A stretch of 27,385 bases of DNA, from NCBI GenBank assembly GCA_900550385.1, contig URRZ01000018.1, positions 1 to 27,385 on the forward strand, given 5' to 3'. Both the position numbers and the translations under genes were made by a program. Each line of letters opens with the position of its first letter. Position 1 is the first letter of the stretch. The DNA is from an uncultured Coriobacteriaceae bacterium (lineage in GTDB: Bacteria; Actinomycetota; Coriobacteriia; Coriobacteriales; Eggerthellaceae). Below the pieces are notes generated by a model that worked only from the letters and a program-made list of their open reading frames with translations, searched no databases and was not told the DNA's origin. Shown piece after piece: positions 7,511 through 16,084 of the stretch.

Positions 7511-7838
7511 GTACCGCATCACCGAAAGCGCCACCGCCGACCTCCTTATGGCGGAGCATGCCTACTTGGACTATTTCCTCCGTTTGGGCGATTGCGGGAA
7601 AGGCGTGGCCTGGGCGCAGGATTTCTTCGATTCCTATCGGCGTGAAATAGAGCGGATGAAGGTCGATCCTTTCCGCCACCCCTATTGCCGGGTGTTCCCG
7701 TTCGATTCCCTCGATACGGGATACCGTTCGTTCATCGTCGGGTGGTTCACGGTCTTCTACACGGTCGAAGAGGAGAGCTTCACGGTTTGGGCGGTGAAAA
7801 GCTCGAAATCCGATTTCAGAAACATTGATCGTGAATGA
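7503..7838 (+). CDS. ParE/RelE-family toxin
   Basis: A 111-aa protein with the layout of the RelE/ParE superfamily: an N-terminal strand YRITESATADL, two helices (~residues 15-55) and a C-terminal sheet containing GYRSFIVGWFTVFYTVEEE and VWAVKSSKSDFRNI. RelE members cleave mRNA on the ribosome and ParE members poison gyrase; the sequence alone does not say which applies. The ATG at 7503 lies inside the end of the antitoxin frame (8-bp overlap), which suggests translational coupling. A longer in-frame extension to 7323 exists but runs across the antitoxin gene and is rejected. Codon use is slightly less GC-extreme than that of its neighbours, as expected for a mobile module. Confidence 0.72.
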   Translation: MYEYRITESATADLLMAEHAYLDYFLRLGDCGKGVAWAQDFFDSYRREIERMKVDPFRHPYCRVFPFDSLDTGYRSFIVGWFTVFYTVEEESFTVWAVKSSKSDFRNIDRE

Positions 7839-7911
7839 ATGCGCGCTCGGTCGTGCGGCGGGCGAAGCTGCGCGGCTCTTGTCGGCGGGCTTGCGCGGCG
7901 GCGCGGCTTGC

Positions 7912-7939
7912 TTGGCATTTTCGGAAAATCGTGTATGCT
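7912..7939 (+). promoter_or_regulatory. Promoter for topoisomerase I
   Basis: TTGGCA (7912-7917) and TATGCT (7934-7939) with a 16-bp spacer, in the gap between the toxin gene and the topoisomerase gene. The predicted leader is about 125 nt and ends in a strong AAGGAGGA site. Nothing else gene-like is seen in 7839-8073; small open frames there are GC-driven and lack ribosome sites. Confidence 0.5.
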
Positions 7940-8073
7940 TACGCACGTTGCGCTTCGGGCGGCGGGCCGTCCGACGATGCATCCATCCCCGCACACGCTA
8001 AACAATCAGGTGGGGCAATCGTGTGAACGACTCGCGCAGGCGCTTCGGACGCCGCGCAAGAAGGAGGAACCCC

Positions 8074-10617
8074 ATGAAGCTGGTGGTTACCGAGAAGAAC
8101 GACGCCGCCCAGAAGATCGCCGATCTGCTGGGCGCGACCAAGCCCAAAGCCGACAAGGTGTACAACACGCCCGTCTACCGCTTCGGCGTGGACGGCGAGG
8201 AATGGGTCACCATCGGCCTGCGCGGGCATATCCTGGAGCCCGATTTCACGCCGTCGCTCGTGTACAAGAAGCGCGGCGGCTGGCAGGGCGTCACCGCCGA
8301 CGGCGAGGCGATCCCCGCCGACATCCCGGCGAGCCTGCCCAAACCCCCCTTCAAGAAGAAAAAGCCCTTCACCGAGGACGGCGTGGAGCTGAAGGCGTGG
8401 AAGATGGACGCCCTGCCGTACCTGGTGTACGCGCCGGTGGAGAAGCTCCCCAAGGAGAAGGACATCATCCGCTCCCTGAAGAACCTGGCCAAGAAGGCCG
8501 ACTCGATCATCATCGCCACCGACTTCGACCGCGAAGGCGAGCTCATCGGCTCGGACGCGCTCGAGTGCATCCGCGAGGCGAACCCCACGGCGCCGGTGAG
8601 CCGCGCCCGCTATTCCGCGTTCACCAAAGGCGAGATCACGAACGCGTTCTCGAACCTGGTGGAGATGGACGACAACCTCGCCGCGGCGGGCGGATCCCGC
8701 CGCGACATCGATCTGATCTGGGGCGCGGTGCTCACGCGCTACCTGACGCTGGTGAAGTTCGCCGGCTACGGCAACGTGCGTAGCTCCGGCCGCGTGCAGA
8801 CGCCCACCTTGGCGCTCATCGTGGCGCGCGAGCGCGAGCGCTTGGCGTTCAAGCCCGAGGATTACTGGGTGATCCGCGGCCGTTTCGACGCCGCCGCGCA
8901 ATCCGGCCCCACCGACGGCGAGGGCGAGCTTGCCTTCGAGGCGCCGCATGCCACGGCGCGCTTCAAGGACGAGGCCGCGGCCAAGGCGGCGATGGCGCAC
9001 GTCGAGGGTGCAACCTCCGCCCGCGTGTCCGCCGTGGAGAAGAAGCGCCGCCGCGTGGCGCCGCCTGTGCCGTTCAACACCACCAGCCTGATGGCGGCCG
9101 CATCCGCCGAAGGGCTTTCCCCGGCGCGCACGATGCGCATCGCCGAGAGCCTGTACATGGACGGCTACATCAGCTACCCCCGCGTGGACAACACGGTGTA
9201 TCCCAGCACGCTGGATTTGCGCGAGACCGTGCAGGCCATCGCCGGCAACCCCGCCTACGCGCCGTACTGCAAGAAGCTGCTGGCCAAAGGCAAGCTCACG
9301 GCCACCCGCGGCAAGAAGGAGACCACCGACCATCCGCCCATCTACCCCACGGCGCTCGCGACTCCCGACCATCTGGCTCCTGCCGACTGGAAGCTCTACA
9401 ACCTGATCGCGCGCCGCTTCCTGGCAACGCTCTCCGATGCCGCGACGGTCGAGGGCACCAAGGTGACGCTGGACGTGGCCGGCGAGCCGTTCGTCGCGAA
9501 GGGAGACGTGCTGGTGGAGCCGGGCTTCCGCGCCATCTACCCCTACGGCCTGAAGAAGGACGAGCAGCTGCCCGCGCTCGAGGAAGGCAAGCAGATCGCC
9601 TTCAACGGCGCCACCTGCACCAAGAAGCAGACCGAGCCGCCTGCGCGCTACAGCCAGGGCAAGCTCATCCAGGAGATGGAGAAGCTGGGGCTGGGCACCA
9701 AGTCGACGCGCCACAGCATCATAGAGCGCCTCTACACGGTGAAGTACATCCAGAACGACCCCATCGAGCCCAGCCAGCTGGGCATGGCGGTGTGCGACGC
9801 GCTCGACAAGTTCGCCCCGCACATCACGCACCCCCAGATGACGGCCGAGCTCGAGGAGGAGATGGACGCCATCGCGGAGGGCGGCAAGACCAAAGCCGCC
9901 GTGGTCATGAACTCCCGCAACCTGCTGTCCGAACAGCTCGCCAACCTGATGCCCCACTCCGAGGAGGTGAAGGACGCGCTCGCCGACGCCGTCGCCGCCG
10001 ACGCGTACGTGGGCACATGCCCCAAGTGCGGCAAGGACCTGCAGCTGCGCGCCAGCCAGAAGACGCGCGGCATGTTCATCGGCTGCGCCGGCTGGCCCGA
10101 CTGCGACGTGACCTACCCGCTGCCCAAGGGCAAGGTCGAGGCGCTGCCCGACCCGTGCCCCACCTGCGGCATGCCCCAGGTGAAGGTGACGGCGTTCCGC
10201 TCCAAGCCGCGCACGATCTGCATCGACCCCAACTGCGCTTCCAACAAAGAGCCGGACGTGGTGGTGGGCGAGTGCCCGACGTGCAAGGCCAAGGGCGTCT
10301 CGGCCAAGCTGGTCGCCCGCAAGAACCCCAAGACGCTGAACCGTTTCATCCGCTGCGAGAACTACGACGAGTGCGGCACCGGCTATCCGCTGCCGCAGTA
10401 CGGCAAGCTCACCGCCACCGACGAGGTGTGCGAGCATTGCGGCGCGCCGCTGGTGATCGTCACGACCAACCGCGGCCCGTGGAAGCTGTGCCCCAACTTC
10501 GACTGCCCCGGCAAGGAGAAGGACGACGCCAAGAAGCCTTCCGGCCGCGGGCGCGGGGGAGCGCGGCGCGGCTCCGCCAAGGGCGGATCCAAGCGCACGA
10601 CGCGCAAGAAGGCGTAG
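8074..10617 (+). CDS. topA: Type IA DNA topoisomerase with four C-terminal zinc fingers
   Basis: An 847-aa type IA topoisomerase that relaxes negative supercoils through a 5'-phosphotyrosyl intermediate. An N-terminal TOPRIM domain begins VTEKNDAAQKI and carries the metal-binding ATDFDREGELIG. The active-site tyrosine is Y368 in GYISYPRVDNT, a form closer to archaeal-type TopA (SYPR) than to the SYMRTDS of common bacterial TopA. The C-terminal ~190 residues hold four CxxC...C type zinc-binding modules beginning CPKCG, CPTCG, CPTCK and CEHCG, followed by a Lys/Arg/Gly-rich tail. The start is fixed by AAGGAGGA 5 nt before ATG 8074. The FNT gene begins 7 nt after the stop, so the two may be co-transcribed. 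Confidence 0.92.
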   Translation: MKLVVTEKNDAAQKIADLLGATKPKADKVYNTPVYRFGVDGEEWVTIGLRGHILEPDFTPSLVYKKRGGWQGVTADGEAIPADIPASLPKPPFKKKKPFTEDGVELKAWKMDALPYLVYAPVEKLPKEKDIIRSLKNLAKKADSIIIATDFDREGELIGSDALECIREANPTAPVSRARYSAFTKGEITNAFSNLVEMDDNLAAAGGSRRDIDLIWGAVLTRYLTLVKFAGYGNVRSSGRVQTPTLALIVARERERLAFKPEDYWVIRGRFDAAAQSGPTDGEGELAFEAPHATARFKDEAAAKAAMAHVEGATSARVSAVEKKRRRVAPPVPFNTTSLMAAASAEGLSPARTMRIAESLYMDGYISYPRVDNTVYPSTLDLRETVQAIAGNPAYAPYCKKLLAKGKLTATRGKKETTDHPPIYPTALATPDHLAPADWKLYNLIARRFLATLSDAATVEGTKVTLDVAGEPFVAKGDVLVEPGFRAIYPYGLKKDEQLPALEEGKQIAFNGATCTKKQTEPPARYSQGKLIQEMEKLGLGTKSTRHSIIERLYTVKYIQNDPIEPSQLGMAVCDALDKFAPHITHPQMTAELEEEMDAIAEGGKTKAAVVMNSRNLLSEQLANLMPHSEEVKDALADAVAADAYVGTCPKCGKDLQLRASQKTRGMFIGCAGWPDCDVTYPLPKGKVEALPDPCPTCGMPQVKVTAFRSKPRTICIDPNCASNKEPDVVVGECPTCKAKGVSAKLVARKNPKTLNRFIRCENYDECGTGYPLPQYGKLTATDEVCEHCGAPLVIVTTNRGPWKLCPNFDCPGKEKDDAKKPSGRGRGGARRGSAKGGSKRTTRKKA

Positions 10618-10623
10618 GCCGCC

Positions 10624-11439
10624 GTGGCGGATCCGAGCTCCCCGGCGGCGCTGTCGCCCGCCGAGACCCAGGCGGCCGTCGAGTCGGCTGCCATCGGCAA
10701 GACCTATTCCCCCGTGCCGCGCCTGTTCGCTTCGGCGATGCTGGCGGGCGCCTTCATCGCGTTCGGCGCGCTGTTCTTCTGCCTGGTGGCGTCCGATGCC
10801 CAACTGCCCTTCGCTGCCTCTCGCGTGCTGGGCGGCGCGTGCTTCTGCCTGGGGCTGGTGCTGGTGATCTGCTGCGGCGCCGAGCTGTTCACGGGCAACA
10901 TGATGATGGTCGGCGCGTTCGGCGCCGGCGCCATCTCGTGGCGCGACGTGCTGAAGAACTGGGGGCTGGTGTGGCTGGGAAACCTCGCCGGCGCGCTCGT
11001 CGCCGTGGCGCTGGTGTTCTTCGCCCAGGTGGCGGCCATGAACGGCGGCGCGGTGGGCGAGGCGATGGTGAACGTGGCGGCGGGCAAGGCCATCTTCGAC
11101 GCGCCCGCGCTGTTCTTCAGGGGCGTGCTGTGCAACATCTTCGTATGCCTGGCGGTGCGCATCGGGTTCTCGGCGCGCTCCATCGCCGACAAGGTGGTGG
11201 GCGTGCTGCTGCCCATCGCGGCGTTCGTCGCCTGCGGGTTCGAGCACTGCGTCGCCAACATGTTCTTCCTGCCCATGGGCCTGCTACAGAACCTGTGCGG
11301 CGCAGGCGCCCCGGGCGCGGTGGATCCCCTTGCCGTGCTGCTCAACCTGGCCGTGGTGACGCTGGGCAACATCGTGGGCGGCGTCATCGTGGGCGGGGCG
11401 TACTGGTTCCTGTTCGGGAGCCGCCGCGCTGACCGCTGA
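10624..11439 (+). CDS. Formate/nitrite transporter (FNT) family channel
   Basis: A 271-aa membrane protein of the FNT (FocA/NirC/FdhC) family, pentameric channels for small anions such as formate, nitrite or hydrosulfide. About six hydrophobic helices are visible, with family signatures: GAFIAFGA in helix 1, CGAELFTGN, NWGLVWLGNLAGA, RGVLCNIFVCLAV and GFEHCVANMFFLPMG. The GTG start at 10624 is the first in-frame option, 7 nt after the topoisomerase stop, with only a weak purine-rich site inside the end of topA; translational coupling is likely. The substrate cannot be assigned. Formate is plausible in an anaerobe, but no formate enzyme is nearby. Confidence 0.88.
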   Translation: MADPSSPAALSPAETQAAVESAAIGKTYSPVPRLFASAMLAGAFIAFGALFFCLVASDAQLPFAASRVLGGACFCLGLVLVICCGAELFTGNMMMVGAFGAGAISWRDVLKNWGLVWLGNLAGALVAVALVFFAQVAAMNGGAVGEAMVNVAAGKAIFDAPALFFRGVLCNIFVCLAVRIGFSARSIADKVVGVLLPIAAFVACGFEHCVANMFFLPMGLLQNLCGAGAPGAVDPLAVLLNLAVVTLGNIVGGVIVGGAYWFLFGSRRADR

Positions 11440-11514
11440 CGGAGCGGCGCCTTCGCTTCGCATCGCTGCTGCGATCCGCAAACCCGCCGACCCCTCTCCG
11501 CTTCGCGTCGCCGC

Positions 11515-11544
11515 CGAAGCTTGCCGTCGCAGCGGCAAGCTTCG
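11515..11544 (+). terminator. 12-bp perfect hairpin after the FNT gene
   Basis: CGAAGCTTGCCG (11515-11526) pairs perfectly with CGGCAAGCTTCG (11533-11544) over a 6-nt loop. No T tract follows, so it is either a weak or factor-assisted terminator or a repeat-type hairpin. The surrounding 11440-11620 stretch repeats CTTCGCTTCGC-like words near 11453, 11500 and 11555 and holds a second hairpin, CGCGCCGC-TCC-GCGGCGCG (11599-11617). No open frame in the gap is supported. Confidence 0.5.
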
Positions 11545-11633
11545 ACCCCGCCCCTTCGCTTCGCACCTCTTCGCGCGATTCTGCTTGGATGGTGAAAGCG
11601 CGCCGCTCCGCGGCGCGTCCCCGCGCGAGGGTG

Positions 11634-11639
11634 TACAAT
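11634..11639 (+). promoter_or_regulatory. -10 element upstream of malic enzyme
   Basis: TACAAT (11634-11639) preceded by TG lies 56 bp before the ATG. No clear -35 is present. AGGGAGGAAAGG (11678-11689) is a strong ribosome site 6 nt before the ATG at 11696. Confidence 0.4.
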
Positions 11640-11695
11640 GCGCTGGTCGACAGCGCCGGCGGGATGCCGCGCGCACCAGGGAGGAAAGGCTCATC

Positions 11696-12844
11696 ATGGA
11701 TGTGAAGGAAAAGGCCCTCGAGCTGCATCGCGAGTGGAACGGCAAGCTGGACACCGTGCCCAAGATGGACATCTCCACGCGCGAGGATCTGGCGCTGGCG
11801 TACACGCCGGGCGTCGCCGAGCCGTGCAAGGTGATCGCGCAGGATCCCGCCGCGGTGTACGAGTACACCCAAAAGGCCAACACCATCGCCGTGGTGAGCG
11901 ACGGCAGCGCCGTGCTGGGCCTGGGCAACATCGGGCCTCTCGCCGCCATGCCCGTCATGGAGGGCAAATGCGCCCTGTTCAAGAGCTTCGGCGACGTCAA
12001 CGCCGTGCCGATCTGCCTTGACACCCAGGACGTCGACGAGATCGTCGAGACCGTCATCCGCATCGCGCCCGCCTTCGGCGGCATCAACCTGGAGGACATC
12101 TCCGCGCCGCGCTGCTTCGAGGTGGAGCGTCGCCTGATCGAGGCGCTCGACATCCCCGTCTTCCACGACGACCAGCACGGTACCGCCATCGTGGTGCTCT
12201 CCGGCGTCATCAACGCGCTGCGCCTGACCGGCAAGAAGAAGGAAGACTGCCGCGTGGTGGTCAACGGCGCCGGTTCCGCGGGCATCGCCATCGCCAAGCT
12301 GCTGCTCACCTACGGCTTCAAGCATCTGACCCTGGTCGATCGCTGCGGCATCATCAGCTCGCGCTCGGAGGGAATCAACGAGGCCCAGCGCGCGATGCTG
12401 GCCACCACCAACCTCGACGACGTCGACGGCACGCTTGCCGATGCGCTCGAGGGCGCCGACATCTTCATCGGCGTGTCCGCCCCCAACATCGTCTCCGAGG
12501 AGATGGTCGCCTCCATGGCCGACGACGCCATCCTGTTCGCGATGGCCAACCCCGACCCCGAGATCCTGCCCGACGCCGCCAAGCGCGCCGGCGCACGCGT
12601 GGTGGGGACGGGCCGTTCCGACTTCCCGAACCAGATCAACAACGTGGTGGCGTTCCCCGGCATCTTCAAGGGCGCGCTCAACGCCCGTGCGACGCGCATC
12701 ACCGAGGAGATGAAGCTCGCCGCTGCCGAGGCGCTCGCCGCGCTCGTGTCCGACGAGGAGCTCTGCGAGGACTTCATCATGCCCGAGCCCTTCGACCCGC
12801 GCGCCGTCGACGCCGTGGCGCACGCGGTGGAGGCCGCGGTCTAG
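11696..12844 (+). CDS. Malic enzyme (oxaloacetate-decarboxylating malate dehydrogenase)
   Basis: A 382-aa short-form malic enzyme, catalysing malate + NAD(P)+ to pyruvate + CO2 + NAD(P)H in the cytoplasm. Motifs in order: YTPGVAEPCK; VVSDGSAVLGLGNIGP; VMEGKCALFKSFGDVNAVP; NLEDISAPRCFEVE (metal-binding acidic residues); FHDDQHGTAIV; and the Rossmann motif VVNGAGSAGIA followed by FAMANPDPE. It lacks the phosphotransacetylase domain of long MaeB proteins. The start at 11696 is set by the strong AGGGAGGAAAGG; an upstream in-frame extension to 11585 crosses the promoter and is rejected. With the fumarase at 18950 it suggests fumarate-malate-pyruvate interconversion, although the genes are separate units. 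NAD versus NADP preference cannot be read. Confidence 0.92.
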   Translation: MDVKEKALELHREWNGKLDTVPKMDISTREDLALAYTPGVAEPCKVIAQDPAAVYEYTQKANTIAVVSDGSAVLGLGNIGPLAAMPVMEGKCALFKSFGDVNAVPICLDTQDVDEIVETVIRIAPAFGGINLEDISAPRCFEVERRLIEALDIPVFHDDQHGTAIVVLSGVINALRLTGKKKEDCRVVVNGAGSAGIAIAKLLLTYGFKHLTLVDRCGIISSRSEGINEAQRAMLATTNLDDVDGTLADALEGADIFIGVSAPNIVSEEMVASMADDAILFAMANPDPEILPDAAKRAGARVVGTGRSDFPNQINNVVAFPGIFKGALNARATRITEEMKLAAAEALAALVSDEELCEDFIMPEPFDPRAVDAVAHAVEAAV

Positions 12845-12877
12845 CCGCGATCCTGTCGATTGGAACGCGAAACGACG

Positions 12878-12913
12878 ACGCCCGCGCAGGAACGGAGGAC
12901 CCTGCGCGGGCGT
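12878..12913. terminator. Bidirectional terminator between convergent genes
   Basis: ACGCCCGCGCAGG (12878-12890) and CCTGCGCGGGCGT (12901-12913) form a perfect 13-bp stem with a 10-nt loop, midway between the malic enzyme stop and the stop of the minus-strand binding protein. T-runs are short on both sides, but position and stability favour a terminator shared by both transcripts. Confidence 0.7.
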
Positions 12914-12941
12914 TCGCCTTCCAAGGTGCGTGCGAGAACCG

Positions 12942-14081
12942 CTACGCGTGCGGCGTGGCCTTGGAGATGAGCTCGTCGAGCTCCTGATCGGACAGATCGT
13001 AGCCGTAGAACGTGGAGTAGTAGCTCTTCGTCACGTCGGCGATGCTGTCGTCGAACTTATCCGGATACAGCAGGCGGGGCAGCCACTGCATGCCCATGAC
13101 CTGATTGACCGTGGGAGGGTTGTTCAGCCAGTTGTACGGCGTGCCAGGGGCTTCGTAGTAGTTGCCGTTGTCGATGGCGGAAATCCCATCCCATGCCGGA
13201 TCGTCGGCGACGGTGCCGTAGACGCTGCCGTAGCCGAAGATGATGAGCTCGGGATCCCACAGCGCGATCTGCTCGAGGCTGGACTCGCTGCCGGTGCCCT
13301 TGTTGCTGGCGTTTTCAAGCACCGCAACGTTGTTGGCGAACATGTCGACGACCTGGGCCTGGTAGGTGTCCTTGCCGATGACGTTGGTGCCGTTTTCCCC
13401 CAGCAGATACAGCACGCTCGTGCGCTCATCCTCGGGGATGGTCTCCATCACGGCGTTGACCTCGTCATACGCGTTTTGGCAGTATTCGGACAACTCGGCG
13501 CCGCGCTCTTCCATGCCCAGCAGCTCGCCTAGGCGCTCGTAGGCGGCGCCGTAGTCGTCGAGCATCGTTTCGATGAACACCACGGGGATGCCGATCTGCT
13601 CCTGCAGGGCGTCCAGATCCTCCACGATGCCATCCTTCATCTCGCCGGTGTCGATGATCACCTGCGGATCGGCGGCGGCAAGCGCCTCGCGGTTGAGATC
13701 GTCGGCAGCGCCCAGCACGGCGCCGAACACCGGCATGTTGGCGACGTCGACCTTGGAGCTCAGGTATTTCTGCTGGGACTCCGAAAGCTCCTGCGACAAG
13801 CCCACCATCTTCTCGGGCGCCATGGTCAAAAGCACCTGGTTGGCGGTGTGGCCCGACGGCGCGATGCGGTCGATCTGCGCCGGCACCTCGACGGTGCGCC
13901 CTGCGTCGTCGGTGAACTCGATGGTTTCGGCGGCGGCCTCCTGCTCCTGGGCGACCTCCCCTCCGCCGGATTCTTGGCCGCCGGAGCAGCCGGTCGTTGC
14001 AAGCGCGAGCCCGCCGGCGAGCGCGAGCGCGGCGAGGATCGCCAGAAGCCTCGCCGCCCCCTTCATGCTGGTAGTGCTCAT
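12942..14081 (-). CDS. Lipoprotein substrate-binding protein of a FecB/BtuF-type ABC importer
   Basis: A 379-aa exported lipoprotein. The N-terminus has a basic start, a hydrophobic stretch and a lipobox ending ATTGC32, then a Gly/Glu/Gln-rich tether. The mature part begins TDDAGRTVEVPAQIDRI, typical of periplasmic-binding type 2 proteins for iron-siderophore, haem or cobalamin uptake. The start at 14081 follows GGAAAGGAAG; an upstream in-frame extension overlaps the preceding intergenic region and is rejected because the signal peptide begins here. It is third in the minus-strand order permease, ATPase, binding protein (56-bp gap after the ATPase). The ligand cannot be told from the sequence. 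Confidence 0.88.
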   Translation of the reverse strand: MSTTSMKGAARLLAILAALALAGGLALATTGCSGGQESGGGEVAQEQEAAAETIEFTDDAGRTVEVPAQIDRIAPSGHTANQVLLTMAPEKMVGLSQELSESQQKYLSSKVDVANMPVFGAVLGAADDLNREALAAADPQVIIDTGEMKDGIVEDLDALQEQIGIPVVFIETMLDDYGAAYERLGELLGMEERGAELSEYCQNAYDEVNAVMETIPEDERTSVLYLLGENGTNVIGKDTYQAQVVDMFANNVAVLENASNKGTGSESSLEQIALWDPELIIFGYGSVYGTVADDPAWDGISAIDNGNYYEAPGTPYNWLNNPPTVNQVMGMQWLPRLLYPDKFDDSIADVTKSYYSTFYGYDLSDQELDELISKATPHA

Positions 14082-14137
14082 GATGACTTCCTTTCCTCTT
14101 GTCCTTAGATCCCGGCAGGAGGCCTCCGTCCGCCGTC

Positions 14138-14920
14138 CTACCGCTCGATCTCGCTTGTGGGCACGCATACGCGCACCTTGTCGTCGTAAAGGGAGTTCAC
14201 CTCCACATCCACTCCGTAGATGCTGCTTACCAGCTCCTTGGTGATGACTTCTTTGGGCGGGCCGTAGGCGAACACGCGCCCGTCGTTGATGACGAGCGTC
14301 TTATCGGAATACAGGAACGCCTGGTCGGGCTGGTGGGTCGACTGCACGATGGAGAGCCCCTCGCGCGCCAGTTGGCGCACGCACGACAGCACGCGCACGG
14401 TGTTGCCGTAGTCCAGCGCGCTGGTGGGCTCGTCCATGATGATCGTCTGCGCGTTCTGGGCAAGGGCGCGGGCTATCAGCACGAGCTGCTGCTCGCCGCC
14501 GGAGATCTGCGTGTAGGTGCGATGCGCCAGGTGCTCCACGCCGATGCGCTCAAGCGCCGCATAGGCCCGCTCGACGTGGCGCGGGCCGGGCGAGCGCAGC
14601 ATGCCCAGGTCGGCGCCCGTGCTCATCAGCACCACGTCCAGCACCTCGTAGTCGTACACCGGTGCGTGCGACTGGGGGATGTAGGAGATCTCGCGGGCGC
14701 GCTCCTTCACCGACAGCTTGCGCATGTCCTTGCCGTTGACGTGGATGCTTCCCGTGTAGCGCGGGTTGAGCCCTAGGATGCAGCGGAACAGGGTGGACTT
14801 GCCCACGCCGTTCGGCCCCAGCACGTTCACGAGCGTTCCGTCGGGGATGGAGATGCTGATGTCGTGCAACACCTCGCGTCGGCCGTAGGCGAACGACATG
14901 CCCTTGATCTCGATACTCAT
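14138..14920 (-). CDS. ATP-binding subunit of a FecE/BtuD-type ABC importer
   Basis: A 260-aa ABC ATPase: Walker A GPNGVGKST, Q-loop in SYIPQSHAP, signature ISGGEQQLVLIARAL, Walker B TIIMDEPTSALD and the switch H in QSTHQPDQA. It has the family layout of iron-siderophore/B12/metal importers. It starts 3 nt after the permease stop with GAAGGTG upstream, so it is co-translated with the permease and forms the cytoplasmic motor of the importer. Length is normal for the family (about 255-265 aa). Confidence 0.92.
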   Translation of the reverse strand: MSIEIKGMSFAYGRREVLHDISISIPDGTLVNVLGPNGVGKSTLFRCILGLNPRYTGSIHVNGKDMRKLSVKERAREISYIPQSHAPVYDYEVLDVVLMSTGADLGMLRSPGPRHVERAYAALERIGVEHLAHRTYTQISGGEQQLVLIARALAQNAQTIIMDEPTSALDYGNTVRVLSCVRQLAREGLSIVQSTHQPDQAFLYSDKTLVINDGRVFAYGPPKEVITKELVSSIYGVDVEVNSLYDDKVRVCVPTSEIER

Positions 14921-14923
14921 CGG

Positions 14924-16006
14924 CTACACCTTCTTCTTCCGCGTGATGAGGTACAGGAAGAAAGGCGCGCCTACGAACGCGGTGAGGATGCCGATGGGGA
15001 TCTCGGCCGTGGTGGCCAGGCGGGCGATGTTGTCGACGATGAGTAGGAAGCTCGCGCCTAAGAGCATGCTGGTGGGGATGAGTTTGCGGTAGTCGCTGCC
15101 CACCATCATGCGGCACAGGTGCGGGATCACCAGGCCCACCCAGCCGATCATGCCCGAGACGGCCACGCTTGCGGCGGTCGCCAGCGTGGCGGCGACTATG
15201 ATGAGCAGGCGCAGGCGGCGGGCGTTCACGCCCATGGTGGCCGCCTCGTCGTCGCCCATGGTGAGGATGTTGATGCGCCAGCGCAGCGCGAACAGCACCG
15301 CGATGCCCGCGGCCATGGGGACGGCGGCAAGCGCGATGTCGGACATGCGGGCGCCGGTGAGGCTGCCCATCAGCCAGTAGGTGATGGCGGGCAGATCGTC
15401 GGTGGGGTCGGCCACCAGCTTGGCGTAGGACACGCCGGCGGAGAACAGCGAGCTGATCATGGTGCCCGCCAAAACGGTGACCAAGATTCGGTTGCCCTTC
15501 GCGCGGCTGCTCACCAAAAGCACCAGCATCACCGTGAGGATGGAGAATCCGAAGGCCGAAAGCGACACGCCGAAAGCGGCCGATCCCGCGAGGATGGCAA
15601 CCGCTGCCCCGAACGCCGCGCCCTGCGAGGCGCCGAGGATGTCAGGGGAGACCAGCGGGTTTTGGAACGTCCCCTGGAACGCGGCGCCGGCGGTGGCCAG
15701 GCAGCAGCCCACCATGATTGCCAGCAGGATGCGCGGCAGGCGCACGTTGTAGAACAGGGTTGCCTGCTGGTCGGTCCAGAACTGCTCGAGGGAGATGCCG
15801 GGTATCTGGTCGACCAGCATCGCGATGGCCTGGCCCGGCTCGATGGGGTAGCGGCCCAGCATCAGCGAAACGCAGATGGTGACGACGAGGAAGACGGCCA
15901 GGCCGACGATGACGGCGATGGCGCGCCGCGCCGCCTTGCTGGGCGCGAGGGGGTTCGCGCTTTCCTCGCGCCCAGCATCCTTGCGAATGGCCTGCCCGTC
16001 TTTCAC
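14924..16006 (-). CDS. Permease subunit of a FecCD/BtuC-type ABC importer
   Basis: A polytopic membrane protein of about 360 aa in the FecCD family. Visible signatures include RLPRILLAIMVGCCLATAGA, FQNPLVSPDILGASQGAAFG, GTMISSLFSAG and GWVGLVIPHLCRMMVG, with roughly nine or ten hydrophobic helices. The frame is open from TTG 16021; GTG 16006 is preferred because GAGGA (16019-16015) lies 8 nt upstream. Only one permease is present, so it would act as a homodimer. It is the first gene of the minus-strand operon, under the promoter at 16057-16084. Confidence 0.9.
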   Translation of the reverse strand: MKDGQAIRKDAGREESANPLAPSKAARRAIAVIVGLAVFLVVTICVSLMLGRYPIEPGQAIAMLVDQIPGISLEQFWTDQQATLFYNVRLPRILLAIMVGCCLATAGAAFQGTFQNPLVSPDILGASQGAAFGAAVAILAGSAAFGVSLSAFGFSILTVMLVLLVSSRAKGNRILVTVLAGTMISSLFSAGVSYAKLVADPTDDLPAITYWLMGSLTGARMSDIALAAVPMAAGIAVLFALRWRINILTMGDDEAATMGVNARRLRLLIIVAATLATAASVAVSGMIGWVGLVIPHLCRMMVGSDYRKLIPTSMLLGASFLLIVDNIARLATTAEIPIGILTAFVGAPFFLYLITRKKKV

Positions 16007-16056
16007 CGAAACTATCCTCAATCCAAACTAAACTTAAACGGAAATATATACGTTAA

Positions 16057-16084
16057 AGTATAGCTATTCGAGGATAATATTCAA
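16057..16084 (-). promoter_or_regulatory. Promoter of the importer operon, with AT-rich repeats
   Basis: Read on the minus strand, TTGAAT (16084-16079), a 16-bp spacer and TATACT (16062-16057) make a good sigma-70-type promoter. The -35 lies within two imperfect direct repeats, CGAGGATAATATTCAAGC (16069-16086) and CGAGAATATATTGAAAC (16086-16102), which could bind a regulator. No recognisable Fur or DtxR box is seen. Confidence 0.6.
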
